A stretch of DNA of 32,566 nucleotides from JBFISM01 sp041608535 (lineage in GTDB: Bacteria; Actinomycetota; Acidimicrobiia; Spongiisociales; UBA5794): positions 1 through 32,566 of the forward strand of contig JBFISM010000025.1 in NCBI GenBank assembly GCA_041608535.1, given 5' to 3'. Made by a program: the position numbers and the translations under genes. The notes beneath the pieces were generated by a model. It was not told the origin of the DNA. It saw only the letters and a list, made by a program, of their open reading frames with translations, and ran no database searches. Shown here in pieces: positions 16,199 through 24,884 of the stretch (the stretch's first letter is position 1; each line of letters starts with the position of its first letter).

Positions 16199-17949
16199 AC
16201 CAGCACCTCGGACCGTTCTCCGGCATGCACCTCGATCGTCCCTACCTCACCGAAGCCCATCTTGCGATACGCACCCACCGCAGCATCGTTGCCGGCACCG
16301 ACGACCACCCGCACCGGGACCGTGTTCTGCTGCTCCATGGCAGCGAGAAAGGCTCGACCCAACAGTTCAGCGATGCCACGACGCCGGGCCTCGGGGGCGA
16401 CTGCCATGGCCAGCAGCTCGGCCGTGACCCCGCTGTGATCTGCGTCGTAGCGAAGCGTCTCCCACGCTCGCCTCAGGATCGCCGGCCGAATCAGCTTGGG
16501 GGCTGCGGCCAGCCCGGCACCGACTCCCTGATGCCGGACGAAGTGCCGGTACAGCGCCGCCACGTCGCCGACACCGGCGACAAACCCCACCGGCCCTCGG
16601 CCTGCGTCGGCGACCAACACCACCGCATCGGGCCGTTGCAGCATGCTGGAGTAGAGCCGTTCCATGAAACCCGGCCCGAGTGTGGCGAGAAACCCGCTGT
16701 CGATGGCGTCCACATGGAGCCTGGCGAGAAACGGGACATCCCGATCGAGCGCGGCTCGGATCGACACCGAAGCACCCAGCGCTGCACCACGTGCGATGGC
16801 GATCTCACCCTTACGCAGCGCCACACCCCGATACGTTGCGAAGACCGCCTCGACCACGTTGCGCTCATCGAAACGCTCCACCGCGCGCCGTCGCCCCTGT
16901 TCGCCCATGGTGCGTCGCAATGACTCGTCGTCGCCAAGGCGACGGATGGCCGTCGCCAGCGCGCCCGCGTCTCCCACAGGGATGAGCAGGCCGTTGCTCC
17001 CGTCGACCACCACCTCGCGACACCCGCGAATGTCGGTGGCGATGACCGGCAGTCCCGACGCAGCCGCCTCCATTGCTGCGCGAGGGAAGCCCTCGCGATG
17101 CGACGCCAGCACGAACATGTCCATGGCCGCATACAACTCGTCGACGTCGGTGCGCATCCCGAGGAGACGGACCCCGGCGCGGGCGGCGTCCTCTTCGAAC
17201 GACGAACCGAGCGCATCGGACTTCTCCGGGTCGGGCGGACCTATCGCCAGGACCACGAAGCGTTCGTCGAGCCGCTGCGCCGCGTCCACGAGCTCGAGAT
17301 AGCCCTTCTCCGCCACCAACCGACCTACCGCCCCGACGACGATCTGGCCGGGTTCGATCCCGAGACCCCGCCGGATCTCGGCGACACGATCCGCGGAGAA
17401 ACGATCAGGATCGAAGCGGGTGAGATCGACCCCATTGCCCAGCACGAATGTCCGGTGCGGCGGTGCGATGCGAAGTCTCCGCATCAGGTCGGCGTCTTCC
17501 GGCGACTGGACCAGCTCGGCGTCGCTGAATCGGGAGGCGGCGGCTTCGAGGAGGTAGACGACAAGGCGTTTGGCCCAACGATCCTCCGCAGTTGCGTACA
17601 GGCCGTGGATTGTGTTGATCACGATTGGGACACCGGCGAGTCGGCCGAGGATGCGGCCGTACAGACCGGGCTTCGGGTTGTGGGTGTGGAGGATGTCGAC
17701 CCGCTCGCTACGCAGGATCCGCCACAGATCACGGGCGGCAGCGAGATCGGACCGCAGAGCCCAGCCCCGGGTCGAGCTGGGAAGCGGCACGTGGCGGATT
17801 CCACGCTCGGTGAGGAATGGGACATCCGGACCGGGGGCGCTGATTCCGAGCGTGTCCCAGCCGGCAGCCACACCGGCCTCGAGCTGAGGCAAGACGAGGT
17901 AGCGCAGGCTCAGATCAACCGTGGTGAGGTGTGCCAACTTCACCGTCAC
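16180..17949 (-). CDS. Glycosyltransferase family 4 - GNAT fusion protein
   Basis: A 589-residue two-domain protein. Residues 1-378 form a complete GT4 enzyme: the N-terminal Rossmann-like domain has HTHNPKPGLYGRI (88-100), and the C-terminal domain has VVGAVGRLVAEKGY (204-217) and ASHREGFPRAAMEAAASGLPV (282-302). Residues 396-589 form a GNAT domain with the acetyl-CoA loop AVAPEARRRGIAELLGRAF (516-534) and a terminal NDAAVGAYRKMGF segment. The junction is in one continuous frame with no stop. Fusion suggests that the sugar it transfers, or its acceptor, is N-acylated by the same polypeptide. It overlaps the upstream GT4 gene by four bases (start GTG 17949). Confidence 0.88.
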   Translation of the reverse strand: MTVKLAHLTTVDLSLRYLVLPQLEAGVAAGWDTLGISAPGPDVPFLTERGIRHVPLPSSTRGWALRSDLAAARDLWRILRSERVDILHTHNPKPGLYGRILGRLAGVPIVINTIHGLYATAEDRWAKRLVVYLLEAAASRFSDAELVQSPEDADLMRRLRIAPPHRTFVLGNGVDLTRFDPDRFSADRVAEIRRGLGIEPGQIVVGAVGRLVAEKGYLELVDAAQRLDERFVVLAIGPPDPEKSDALGSSFEEDAARAGVRLLGMRTDVDELYAAMDMFVLASHREGFPRAAMEAAASGLPVIATDIRGCREVVVDGSNGLLIPVGDAGALATAIRRLGDDESLRRTMGEQGRRRAVERFDERNVVEAVFATYRGVALRKGEIAIARGAALGASVSIRAALDRDVPFLARLHVDAIDSGFLATLGPGFMERLYSSMLQRPDAVVLVADAGRGPVGFVAGVGDVAALYRHFVRHQGVGAGLAAAPKLIRPAILRRAWETLRYDADHSGVTAELLAMAVAPEARRRGIAELLGRAFLAAMEQQNTVPVRVVVGAGNDAAVGAYRKMGFGEVGTIEVHAGERSEVLVWSPEH

Positions 17950-19073
17950 GAGCGATCCGCCACCAGCTCATCTCGTAGCAGCTCGCCGTAGCGGCGCACG
18001 GCAGCTGCCAGCGTGAAATGCGCCCGAACGTGATCTCGCGCCCCGTCACCGAGCTTGCGCACCAACGATCGATCTGCTGCCAGTCTGCGGAGTGCGTCGG
18101 CAGCCGCGGAGACGTCGCCGGCGGGGACGACGATCCCGGTCTCACCGTCGATCACCGTCTCCGACGATCCACCGACGTCGAACACGACGCTGGCGACGCG
18201 GGCTGCTCCCGCCTCGAGCGGTACCCCGGGCAACCCCTCCGTCTGCGAGGTCTGCAGCAGGACGTCGGCCCATGCCAGGTGCGGGGCAACGTCCGCCACC
18301 GATCCGAGCACCTCGACGTCATGCAGGAGATCCGCCTCATCCACCGCACGCAGCAATGCGCTGCGCTGTGGCCCATCGCCGAGGAACCGCACCGACATTC
18401 GGTGCTCTCGTGACGCAAGCGCCACGGCACGCAGCGCCGCAAGCGGACCCTTCTCCACGGACAGGTTGCCGATGAACACCACGCGCAGCGGATCGTCGGC
18501 AGCATCGTCCCGTGGTGATGCTGGTTCGATCGCAAAGAACCGCTCGGGTACCCCGGTCGGGGCGATGCGTACCTTGGCGGGCGGCACACCGAGCTCGGCG
18601 AGGAGCTGACCCGCCGTCGTCGCCGACACGGAGAACACACGGTCGACACCCTTGAGAATGAGGCTACGCACCAGACGATGGCGCCCGCTGCGGATCCACC
18701 ACATCGGTTCGCCGATGCTCACGTAAACGATCCTGGGTCGGTTGCGCATGGGCCGCACCGCCGCCACGGCATACTGCATCGTGGAAGAACCATTGGCGAG
18801 CACGATATCCGGGGCGTTGGCACGAACCTCGCGCCGGATCGCCGCCACCACACCGCGGTCGAGCTTTGGCAAGCTCTCAGGAGTGGCACTCGACAGCGGA
18901 ACCGCCGTCACGGTCGGCCCGTCGGCGGCGGCTGCCAGAGAGGCGAACCGCACATGCCAGCCGTCCGCGGCGAGGCTGTGAGCGAGCGTCTCCCCGAAGA
19001 CCTCGGCACCCCGGCGCCGGTTGCTCGCCACGAGCAGCAACAGCGAGGGCCGTGTGTCGCCCGTCGTCGCCAT
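17946..19073 (-). CDS. Glycosyltransferase family 4 protein
   Basis: A 375-residue GT-B glycosyltransferase. VASNRRRGAEVFGETLAHSL at the N-terminus is the acceptor-domain glycine loop. RVVFIGNLSVEKGPLAAL and the donor-site stretch TSQTEGLPGVPLEAGAARVASV define the C-terminal domain. GAGAGGG about 8 bases before the ATG fits a ribosome-binding site. It is the first gene of a minus-strand operon with the GT4-GNAT fusion and the WecA-like gene. Substrate unknown. Confidence 0.9.
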   Translation of the reverse strand: MATTGDTRPSLLLLVASNRRRGAEVFGETLAHSLAADGWHVRFASLAAAADGPTVTAVPLSSATPESLPKLDRGVVAAIRREVRANAPDIVLANGSSTMQYAVAAVRPMRNRPRIVYVSIGEPMWWIRSGRHRLVRSLILKGVDRVFSVSATTAGQLLAELGVPPAKVRIAPTGVPERFFAIEPASPRDDAADDPLRVVFIGNLSVEKGPLAALRAVALASREHRMSVRFLGDGPQRSALLRAVDEADLLHDVEVLGSVADVAPHLAWADVLLQTSQTEGLPGVPLEAGAARVASVVFDVGGSSETVIDGETGIVVPAGDVSAAADALRRLAADRSLVRKLGDGARDHVRAHFTLAAAVRRYGELLRDELVADRS

Positions 19074-19104
19074 CTTCAGCCCTCTCCCAGCTCGCCGTCA
19101 CCAC

Positions 19105-19124
19105 CACGCAGCGGCACGCAGCGT
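19105..19124. repeat. Short tandem repeat, two units of about 10 bp
   Basis: CACGCAGCGG is followed directly by CACGCAGCGT in the 115-bp divergent space between the glycosyltransferase (start 19073) and sufU (start 19189). It is 31-51 bases upstream of the minus-strand start codon, within range of a promoter. It may be chance. Confidence 0.3.
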
Positions 19125-19188
19125 AGCCCCATGAGCACAACGCATTGGGATCGGAATGTGCGTGGGCGGACAGCGTTAACGTGACGGC

Positions 19189-19638
19189 ATGTCCGTGGAC
19201 GAGCTCTATCGCGAAGTAATCCTCGATCACTACCGGAACCCGCGGCGCAAAGGTCGCTTGCACGGAGACGTACTCCACGCCGACGGCGAGAATCCGTCAT
19301 GCGGTGACGAGTTCTCGATCGATATTCGGCTCGATGGCGACATCGTGGAGGACGCCGCCATCCAGGGACAGGGGTGCTCGATCTCCCAGGCGTCCGGCTC
19401 GATGATGGCCGACGCCATCGTTGGCAAGACGCTCGACGAGGTCGACGAGCTCGGACGCAACTTCCGGCTCATGATGTCGATCGAGGAGGGCGAGAATCCG
19501 GTCGACCCGGACCGGCCCGGCGCCACGCTCGGAGATCTCGAAGCGCTCCAAGGTGTGCGCAAGTTCCCCGTGCGTATCAAATGCGCCGATCTGCCCTGGG
19601 CGACGCTGGCCAGCGCCCTCGCCAAGACCAACGCCTGA
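19189..19638 (+). CDS. sufU: SufU-type iron-sulfur cluster scaffold / sulfur-transfer protein
   Basis: A 149-residue SufU/IscU-family protein that receives sulfur from the cysteine desulfurase SufS for Fe-S cluster assembly. The zinc-site residues of the family are all present: Cys38 and Asp40 in NPSCGDEF, Cys63 in GQGCSISQAS, and Cys132 in RIKCADLPW. The SufU-specific insertion between the second and third cysteines (about 85-115) is present. The ATG has no clear Shine-Dalgarno sequence upstream, so translation may start close to the transcript end. No sufS is visible in the window. sufU is on the opposite strand from sufC and sufD, about 2.7 kb away, with fumC and sir2 between them. Confidence 0.93.
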   Translation: MSVDELYREVILDHYRNPRRKGRLHGDVLHADGENPSCGDEFSIDIRLDGDIVEDAAIQGQGCSISQASGSMMADAIVGKTLDEVDELGRNFRLMMSIEEGENPVDPDRPGATLGDLEALQGVRKFPVRIKCADLPWATLASALAKTNA

Positions 19639-19662
19639 TCCCGGGGCCGGCCGGCGGCGGGA

Positions 19663-21051
19663 TCACTCGATCACGCCACCCTCGGTCATACGTTTGATGT
19701 CGAGCAGCTCGTCGACCTGTTCCGCAGTGAGCCATCCATTCTCGATGACCACGTCACGTACGTTGCGGCCCGTGGCGAAGGCCTCTTTGGCCGCTATCGC
19801 ACCTTTGTCATAGCCGATGTGCGGGTTGAGCGCCGTGACGACGATGATGTTGCGCTCGGCGAGCATCCTGGCGTGCTCCTCATTGGCCTCGACTCCCATT
19901 ACGAGACGATCGGTGAACGTGTCGCAGGCATTGGCGAGCAGCGATATGGACTCGAGCAGGTTGTGGGCGATCAGCGGCATCATGACATTGAGCTCGAAAT
20001 TGCCGTTGGCCCCGCCCCACGTGACGGCGGTGTCGTTCCCGATGACCTGCGCGGCCACCTGCATCATCATCTCGCACATCACCGGATTCACCTTGCCCGG
20101 CATGATGGACGAGCCGGGCTGCAACGACGGCAGCCGCAACTCGCCGATGCCGGTGCGTGGACCCGACCCCATCCAGCGAATGTCGTTGGCTATCTTGAAC
20201 AGCGCTTGGGCCACCGTCTTCAGCGTTCCGGACGCCTGCACTGCGGCATCCTTGGCTGCTTGGGCTTCGAAGTGGTCGTCCGCCTCGACGAAAGCGAACC
20301 CGCTCACACTCGCCATGTCGGCGATGACCGCAGCCGCAAAGCCGTCTGGTGCGTTGAGTCCGGTGCCGACGGCAGTCCCGCCCAGTGCGAGCTCGGCAAG
20401 CTCGGGCACGACCCGCTCGACCCGCTCGCTCGCCTTGCGCACCTGGGCGGCGAACCCACCGAACTCCTGGCCCAGAGTGACAGGAGTGGCGTCCATGAGG
20501 TGGGTTCTACCCGACTTCACCACGTGGTCGAACTCGTCGGCCTTGGCGGCGAGCGCATCGTGCAGCTTGCGCAGCGCGGGAAGCAGGTCCTCCTCGATGG
20601 CGGCGACGGCGGCGACGTGGATTGCGGTCGGGATCACGTCATTGGACGACTGGCCGAAGTTGACGTGGTCGTTGGGGTGCACCAGCTTGTCCCCGAGTGT
20701 CCCCCCGAGCAGCTCAGTGGCGCGTGCGGCGATCACTTCGTTGGCGTTGGTGTTGGTGGATGTCCCCGATCCGGTCTGGAAGATGTCGAGCACGAAGTGC
20801 TCATCGAGCGCACCGTCACGCACCTCATCGGCTGCGCCGGCGATCGCTTTGGCGACCTCGGCGTCGACGTGTCCGTCCGTCGCGGCGATGCGGGCTGCGG
20901 AACCCTTTATCAACCCCAACGCCCAGATGAACCGGCGGGTGAATCGCAGGTTGGAGATCGGGAAGTTGTCGACGGCCCGTTGGGTCGACGCCCCGTAGTA
21001 GGCGCCATCGGGTACCTCTACCTCCCCCATCGAGTCCCGTTCGATCCTCAC
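19663..21051 (-). CDS. fumC: Class II fumarate hydratase
   Basis: A 462-residue fumarase of the oxygen-stable, cluster-free class, interconverting fumarate and malate in the TCA cycle. Length is normal for FumC. The superfamily signature GSSIMPGKVNPVMCEM is near residue 317, GSGTSTNTNANEV lies near 96, and the TGSGTSTN and HPNDHVN substrate-binding loops are intact. FumC rather than aspartase or argininosuccinate lyase is favoured by the overall motif wording. It ends 24 bases from the convergent sufU stop; the GC-rich spacer (GGGGCCGGCCGG) can fold only weakly. It may be co-transcribed with sir2, 39 bases upstream. Confidence 0.95.
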   Translation of the reverse strand: MRIERDSMGEVEVPDGAYYGASTQRAVDNFPISNLRFTRRFIWALGLIKGSAARIAATDGHVDAEVAKAIAGAADEVRDGALDEHFVLDIFQTGSGTSTNTNANEVIAARATELLGGTLGDKLVHPNDHVNFGQSSNDVIPTAIHVAAVAAIEEDLLPALRKLHDALAAKADEFDHVVKSGRTHLMDATPVTLGQEFGGFAAQVRKASERVERVVPELAELALGGTAVGTGLNAPDGFAAAVIADMASVSGFAFVEADDHFEAQAAKDAAVQASGTLKTVAQALFKIANDIRWMGSGPRTGIGELRLPSLQPGSSIMPGKVNPVMCEMMMQVAAQVIGNDTAVTWGGANGNFELNVMMPLIAHNLLESISLLANACDTFTDRLVMGVEANEEHARMLAERNIIVVTALNPHIGYDKGAIAAKEAFATGRNVRDVVIENGWLTAEQVDELLDIKRMTEGGVIE

Positions 21052-21090
21052 GTCATCTCCAATCGACCCGCCCGTGCCGTTGCGGCGAGT

Positions 21091-21870
21091 CTACGAGCGC
21101 AGCATGTCCACCGCCGCAGGCACGACATCCATGACGTCACCCTCGATGCGAAGCGTCACTTGCGGATTGCGGTCGTGCTCGGTCTCGCCCCGATTGATCA
21201 CCACATAATCCGCACCGTTGCGCACGGCATGGAGCGGGATGTCGGCTGCCGGGTAGACCACGAGCGATGAACCGAGCGCGAGCACGAGATCGCTCTTCTC
21301 GGCAGCGGCCCTGGCGCGCATCATGTCGGCGCTGCGGAGGTTTTGCCCGAACGAGATCGTTGCGGACTTGAGGAATCCGCCGCAACCACAGCGTGGACAG
21401 CGCCCGGTCTCGGCGAATTCGGCGAGATGCGGCTCCGGCTCGGTGCGGCGACCGCAGCTCTGACACTCCACCTCTGCGTTGCTGCCGTGGATCTCGACCA
21501 GGCGCTCCGGCGTGGTGCCTGCCCTTCGATGTAATCCGTCGACGTTTTGGGTCACGACCATGGAGATCTTGCCCATCTCCTCGAGCGCAACGATGGCATG
21601 GTGCACCGCATTGGGCCGAGCGGCTGCGAACTCCTCGTGGTCTTCTAGTTTCTGACGCCAGTAGCTGGCCCGAGCCTCTTCTGAGACCAGGAACTCCTGA
21701 TAGAAGACCGGACGCCGCGTCGTCCACACGCCCTGTGGGCCGCGGTAATCGGGGATGCCGCTCGCCGTGCTGATTCCGGCGCCGGTGAAAACGAGGATCT
21801 GGGCGGCTCGATCGAGCAATGCGGCGAGCGCCTCGATCGCCGGCCTGCCGGCAGGGAGCGTACGGGTCAT
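21091..21870 (-). CDS. NAD-dependent protein deacylase, sirtuin family
   Basis: A 259-residue sirtuin with NAD-consuming lysine deacylase activity expected in the cytoplasm. It has the GAGIS-x-x-SGIPDYRG loop (30-44), TQNVDGLHRRAG (107-118) and the catalytic HGS (His128). The zinc-binding cysteines 136 and 139 (CQSC) and 158 and 161 (CPRC) are complete. FYQEF after GVWTTRRP continues the cofactor-binding loop region. The ATG at 21870 lies 15 bases after the small membrane-protein gene, so it is probably part of the suf-linked minus-strand run. Substrates cannot be told. Confidence 0.93.
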   Translation of the reverse strand: MTRTLPAGRPAIEALAALLDRAAQILVFTGAGISTASGIPDYRGPQGVWTTRRPVFYQEFLVSEEARASYWRQKLEDHEEFAAARPNAVHHAIVALEEMGKISMVVTQNVDGLHRRAGTTPERLVEIHGSNAEVECQSCGRRTEPEPHLAEFAETGRCPRCGCGGFLKSATISFGQNLRSADMMRARAAAEKSDLVLALGSSLVVYPAADIPLHAVRNGADYVVINRGETEHDRNPQVTLRIEGDVMDVVPAAVDMLRS

Positions 21871-21885
21871 GGGTCACCCATGGTG

Positions 21886-22332
21886 TCAGCCGTCGAGGAT
21901 CTGGAAGACGACCAGGGCAAACGTGACGGCGGTGGCACCGAGCACGGCTCGGCGACCCAGCAGCCACGTTCGGCTCCGACCTGCCATCTCCACGGCCTCG
22001 CGCAACGGTCCTTCTCCATAGGCCAGCGCCTGCACGACGCGCTCCCGATCGCGTCGCGGTGGCGCCGTCTCGGCATCGGCGGCGGTACCTGCAGGCTGGG
22101 GAGCGTCGAGTGCGACCAACGCCTCGGCGCGCCGCTGCAACGGCCGCGACAGGTAGATCAACAGGGCGATGACAACTACCCCGCCGGCGACGAGAACGGC
22201 AAAGCTCCCGGTCATGAGCACGGCGAGCCCGACGACCCATGCAGTCCACAGCCGCTGCACGTCACGCAAATACGAGCTGGCGTCTGCGGCGCCGGTGAAC
22301 CCCCACTCCGACACCGCCGGTTCCGCAGCCAC
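21886..22332 (-). CDS. Small membrane protein, unknown function
   Basis: A 148-residue protein I do not recognise. A long hydrophobic stretch (about 31-62) can form one or two transmembrane helices, followed by a polar Pro/Ala/Arg-rich loop (65-120) and a final helix at about 127-146. Its first codon directly follows the sufC stop codon, and sir2 starts 15 bases after its end, so it is almost certainly co-transcribed. No metal-binding or catalytic motif was seen. Confidence 0.7.
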   Translation of the reverse strand: MAAEPAVSEWGFTGAADASSYLRDVQRLWTAWVVGLAVLMTGSFAVLVAGGVVVIALLIYLSRPLQRRAEALVALDAPQPAGTAADAETAPPRRDRERVVQALAYGEGPLREAVEMAGRSRTWLLGRRAVLGATAVTFALVVFQILDG

Positions 22333-23076
22333 TCAGGCCGGCTCCGGCTCCGTGAGGCCGCTTCTCATCACCTCGTAGCCGGACGTCTCCAGCTCTTCGG
22401 CGAGCGCCCGTCCGCCGGAACGCACGATGCGGCCCCCGATCATCACGTGGATGCGATCGGGCTGCATGTACCGCAGGATGCGTGAATAGTGGGTGATGAT
22501 GAGCACGCCGAGCTCGTCATCGCGAAGCGACTCCACGAGCGCCGCCACCTCACGCACCGCATCGATGTCGAGACCCGAGTCGATCTCGTCGAGAATGGCG
22601 GCCCTGGGATCGGCCACGGCGAGTTGAAACATCTCCGAACGCTTCTTCTCGCCACCCGACAGCTCCTCGTTCACCCCACGGGAGAGGAACCGGGCCATTC
22701 CGAGCCCGTCGATCGCCGCCCGGCGCCGCACCTCGAAAGCCTCGACGTCGCCGGCGACGTCCCGCATCTCATCGACGAGGTCGGCCAGCGAGACCCCGGG
22801 GATGACTGTCGGGTACTGGAACCCGTGAAAGAGCCCGACCCGGGCTCGCTCGTGGATCGGCAGCCCCAGGATGTCGACACCGGCCACCTTTGCCGACCCG
22901 GTGACGGTGTACTCGTGCTTGCCGGTCAAGGCATGGCTGAGCGTGCTCTTGCCCGAACCGTTGGGGCCCATGAGCGCATGGATCTCCCCGAAGGGCAGCT
23001 CCAGATCGACACCCTTGATGATCTCGAGATCACCGAGCGACACCGTGAGGTCGGCGACCTCCAACGCCAGCGTCAT
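22333..23076 (-). CDS. sufC: SufC, ATPase of the SUF Fe-S cluster assembly complex
   Basis: A 247-residue ABC-type ATPase that drives the SufBCD scaffold. It has Walker A GPNGSGKST (37-45), the Q-loop region FQYPTVIPGV, the signature LSGGEKKR (about 143-150), Walker B AILDEIDSGLDID with the SufC-typical DSGLD, and the switch His in IITHYSR. The ATG at 23076 overlaps the Rieske stop (ATGA); the longer open frame upstream is only a shadow of the Rieske gene. Confidence 0.96.
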   Translation of the reverse strand: MTLALEVADLTVSLGDLEIIKGVDLELPFGEIHALMGPNGSGKSTLSHALTGKHEYTVTGSAKVAGVDILGLPIHERARVGLFHGFQYPTVIPGVSLADLVDEMRDVAGDVEAFEVRRRAAIDGLGMARFLSRGVNEELSGGEKKRSEMFQLAVADPRAAILDEIDSGLDIDAVREVAALVESLRDDELGVLIITHYSRILRYMQPDRIHVMIGGRIVRSGGRALAEELETSGYEVMRSGLTEPEPA

Positions 23077-23438
23077 GCCACCTCCTCGTCTTGGGCGGAC
23101 CCGGGTGGGGCCCCGTGGGTGTCGGCGTCGTCGAGCGAGACGTACACGACTCCATCCTCGACCTCCACCCGGTAGACCGGAACCGGCTGCGTTGCCGGCA
23201 GCGTGGCCGGTTCGCCGGTACGGAGATCGAACCCCGACCCGTGTCGAGGGCATTCCACCTCGTGGTCGAACACCTCGCCTTCGGCGAGCGACGCCTCGGC
23301 ATGGCTGCACCGGTCGCCGAGGGCGTACACCGTGTCCCCGATGCGGAACAGCGCAATGCGGGTCTCCCCGACGTCGACACGGTATCCCTGGGTATCGGGG
23401 AGCTCGGACAGCAGGCCGACCCGAAGACGATCGTTCAC
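23073..23438 (-). CDS. Rieske-type [2Fe-2S] ferredoxin embedded in suf cluster
   Basis: A 121-residue small Rieske protein. The cluster ligands are CSH (box 1) and CPRHGSGFD (box 2), separated by 16 residues, as in BphF/NirD-like ferredoxins. No membrane segment is present. It starts with GTG overlapping the sufD stop (GTGA), and its own stop overlaps the sufC ATG, so it is tightly coupled between sufD and sufC. The same position is seen in other actinobacterial suf clusters. A role supplying electrons for cluster assembly is plausible but unproven. Confidence 0.93.
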   Translation of the reverse strand: MNDRLRVGLLSELPDTQGYRVDVGETRIALFRIGDTVYALGDRCSHAEASLAEGEVFDHEVECPRHGSGFDLRTGEPATLPATQPVPVYRVEVEDGVVYVSLDDADTHGAPPGSAQDEEVA

Positions 23439-24727
23439 AACCGACCCGCTTCTTGCGCTTCGATGAACTTGGTGTTGATCCAGGTGCGCAGCGCTCCGGC
23501 GATCTCGTCGTGGGGGAAGCGGCGCAATGCCTGTTCGAAGAAGCCACGTACCTGCAACCGGTCGGCTCGCTCCTGATCGAGACCGCGACTCATCAAGTAA
23601 TACCGCTGTTCCTCGTCGAGCGGGCCGACCGAAGACCCGTGACCACATTTCACGTCGTTGGCCAGGATCTCGAGATTGGGCACCGATTGTGCGGCCGCGC
23701 CGTCGGAGAGTATGAGATTGCGATTGGTCTGGAAGGCATCGGTGTGCTGAGCACCCTCGTCGATGCGAATCAGCCCGGTGAAGACGGACAGCGCCTGGTC
23801 CTCGACCGCACCTTTCAAGAACATGTCGGAGGTGGTGTTGAGACCGGCGTGATGCATGAAGTATCGATAGTCGAGCACCTGGTTACGGTCGCCGAAATAC
23901 GCGCCGACGATGTTGGCCGATGACCCGCGGCCTTCCAGATCGACGGTCAGTTGCCAGCGCGACAACGCGCCTCCGATCCCGGCCTCGGCCACCGTGACCG
24001 TGGCGTCGCGTCCCACCACGGCCCGCAGATGTCCGATGGAGCGAGCGGAGCGATCCAGCGTCTGGACCACCGAGACGGCCACGTTGGATGCAGCGCCGGC
24101 TGCGATCTCGATACGCGGAACGACGAGGGCAGCGCTGTCCGCCACCGAACGGAGGTGAACCACCACGGAGGCCTGCGCCAACTCTGCAGTCGAGATCACG
24201 ACTCTCGGAAACGACAAACCGCTCCGGCGAGTCACCCTCACGTCGACGAGGACCGCCGGGGACGTGACATTGCGCTCGACATGAACCAGCACGCCGTCGG
24301 TGCCAAATGCTTCGTGAGCTGCCGCAAACACGTCCGTCGAGGGGTCGACGATGACGGAGTCGAGCCCTTCCAGCAGCGGACCCGTATCGTCGCCGATCCC
24401 GGCCAGCGACCGTACCCGCACACCATCGCTCTCGGTGTCGGGAAGCGAAGCGGTCAGTCCGTCGACGACGGTGACGTGTGGGCCATCCACCGCTCCGGCG
24501 AGCGACTCCACATTCGGTGATGCGTCCGGCTCGCCCGTCGTCCCTGGCCCAACGAGATCGAAGTCGGAGAGGTCGAAATCGAGATCGATGTACTTCCACA
24601 TCTCGTCTTTGTCGCTCGGCATGCTCATCCCAGCGAACGTCTCGTACGCCGCAAGTCGCCTGGCCGCGCGCCACTCCGGCTCGCCGCTCACGGCGCGATC
24701 GACGGCAGCGCGATCGAGGATGGTCAC
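23435..24727 (-). CDS. sufD: SufD, scaffold subunit of the SUF complex
   Basis: A 430-residue SufB/SufD-family beta-helix protein. The N-terminal helices contain DEMWKYIDLDFDLSDFDL. The core includes the ILANDVKCGHGSSVGPLDEEQ stretch with the family His and Cys, and the C-terminus has YYLMSRGLDQERADRLQVRGF followed by ALRRFPHDEIAG. It forms a SufBCD complex with SufC. The spacing before the ATG shows no close Shine-Dalgarno sequence. sufB, normally next to it, is about 7.6 kb away at the window edge. Confidence 0.95.
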   Translation of the reverse strand: MTILDRAAVDRAVSGEPEWRAARRLAAYETFAGMSMPSDKDEMWKYIDLDFDLSDFDLVGPGTTGEPDASPNVESLAGAVDGPHVTVVDGLTASLPDTESDGVRVRSLAGIGDDTGPLLEGLDSVIVDPSTDVFAAAHEAFGTDGVLVHVERNVTSPAVLVDVRVTRRSGLSFPRVVISTAELAQASVVVHLRSVADSAALVVPRIEIAAGAASNVAVSVVQTLDRSARSIGHLRAVVGRDATVTVAEAGIGGALSRWQLTVDLEGRGSSANIVGAYFGDRNQVLDYRYFMHHAGLNTTSDMFLKGAVEDQALSVFTGLIRIDEGAQHTDAFQTNRNLILSDGAAAQSVPNLEILANDVKCGHGSSVGPLDEEQRYYLMSRGLDQERADRLQVRGFFEQALRRFPHDEIAGALRTWINTKFIEAQEAGRL

Positions 24728-24759
24728 AGAAATCGGGTCTCCGGCGTCGGTGGGTAGAG

Positions 24760-24789
24760 AGATTACCGCCCCTCACCGAACCAGCCCAA
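24760..24789 (-). promoter_or_regulatory. Candidate sufD promoter
   Basis: On the minus strand: TTGGGC (24789-24784), 18 bases, TAATCT (24765-24760). The start would be near 24752, about 25 bases before the sufD ATG. A local promoter is expected here because sufB is not adjacent upstream. Confidence 0.4.
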
Positions 24790-24816
24790 AAGGGGTGGTG
24801 CTGCGACCGGCTGAGA

Positions 24817-24845
24817 TTGCGCAAATCGAAGACCTCCCCTATGGT
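24817..24845 (+). promoter_or_regulatory. Candidate promoter of the M23 peptidase gene
   Basis: TTGCGC (24817-24822), an exact 17-base spacer, and TATGGT (24840-24845). The predicted start near 24852 places the following hairpin at the very 5' end of the transcript. CCCTATG overlapping the -10 element is repeated inverted as CATAGGG at 24895-24901. Confidence 0.5.
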
Positions 24846-24854
24846 GCCGCCCTC

Positions 24855-24884
24855 GCAGAGTCTGGCTTCGGTAGGAGCCTCTGC
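24855..24884 (+). ncRNA. Hairpin in the 5' leader of the M23 peptidase gene
   Basis: GCAGA - bulge GTCT - GGCTTC - loop GGTA - GGAGCC - TCTGC: a 5-bp and a 6-bp helix (one G-T pair) separated by a four-base bulge and closed by a GNNA-type tetraloop. A second small stem, CCCT-CAT-AGGG (24891-24901), is followed by CCTTTTT before the ATG and could act as an attenuator. It does not match riboswitch classes I know, including ydaO (c-di-AMP), which is common before such peptidases. Confidence 0.4.

Noticed and set aside
19639..19662. GC-rich palindromic spacer between sufU and fumC as terminator
   Set aside because: Only a short, interrupted stem can form and there is no T-tract.
23077..23547. 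Extension of sufC upstream
   Set aside because: It is a shadow of the Rieske and sufD genes; SufC family length and the ATGA overlap fix the start at 23076.
24790..24830. THI-box-like GGCTGAGA stretch suggesting a TPP riboswitch
   Set aside because: The second half of the thi-box (GAACCTGAT and the following stem) is missing, the stretch lies upstream of the predicted transcription start, and the gene is a peptidase.
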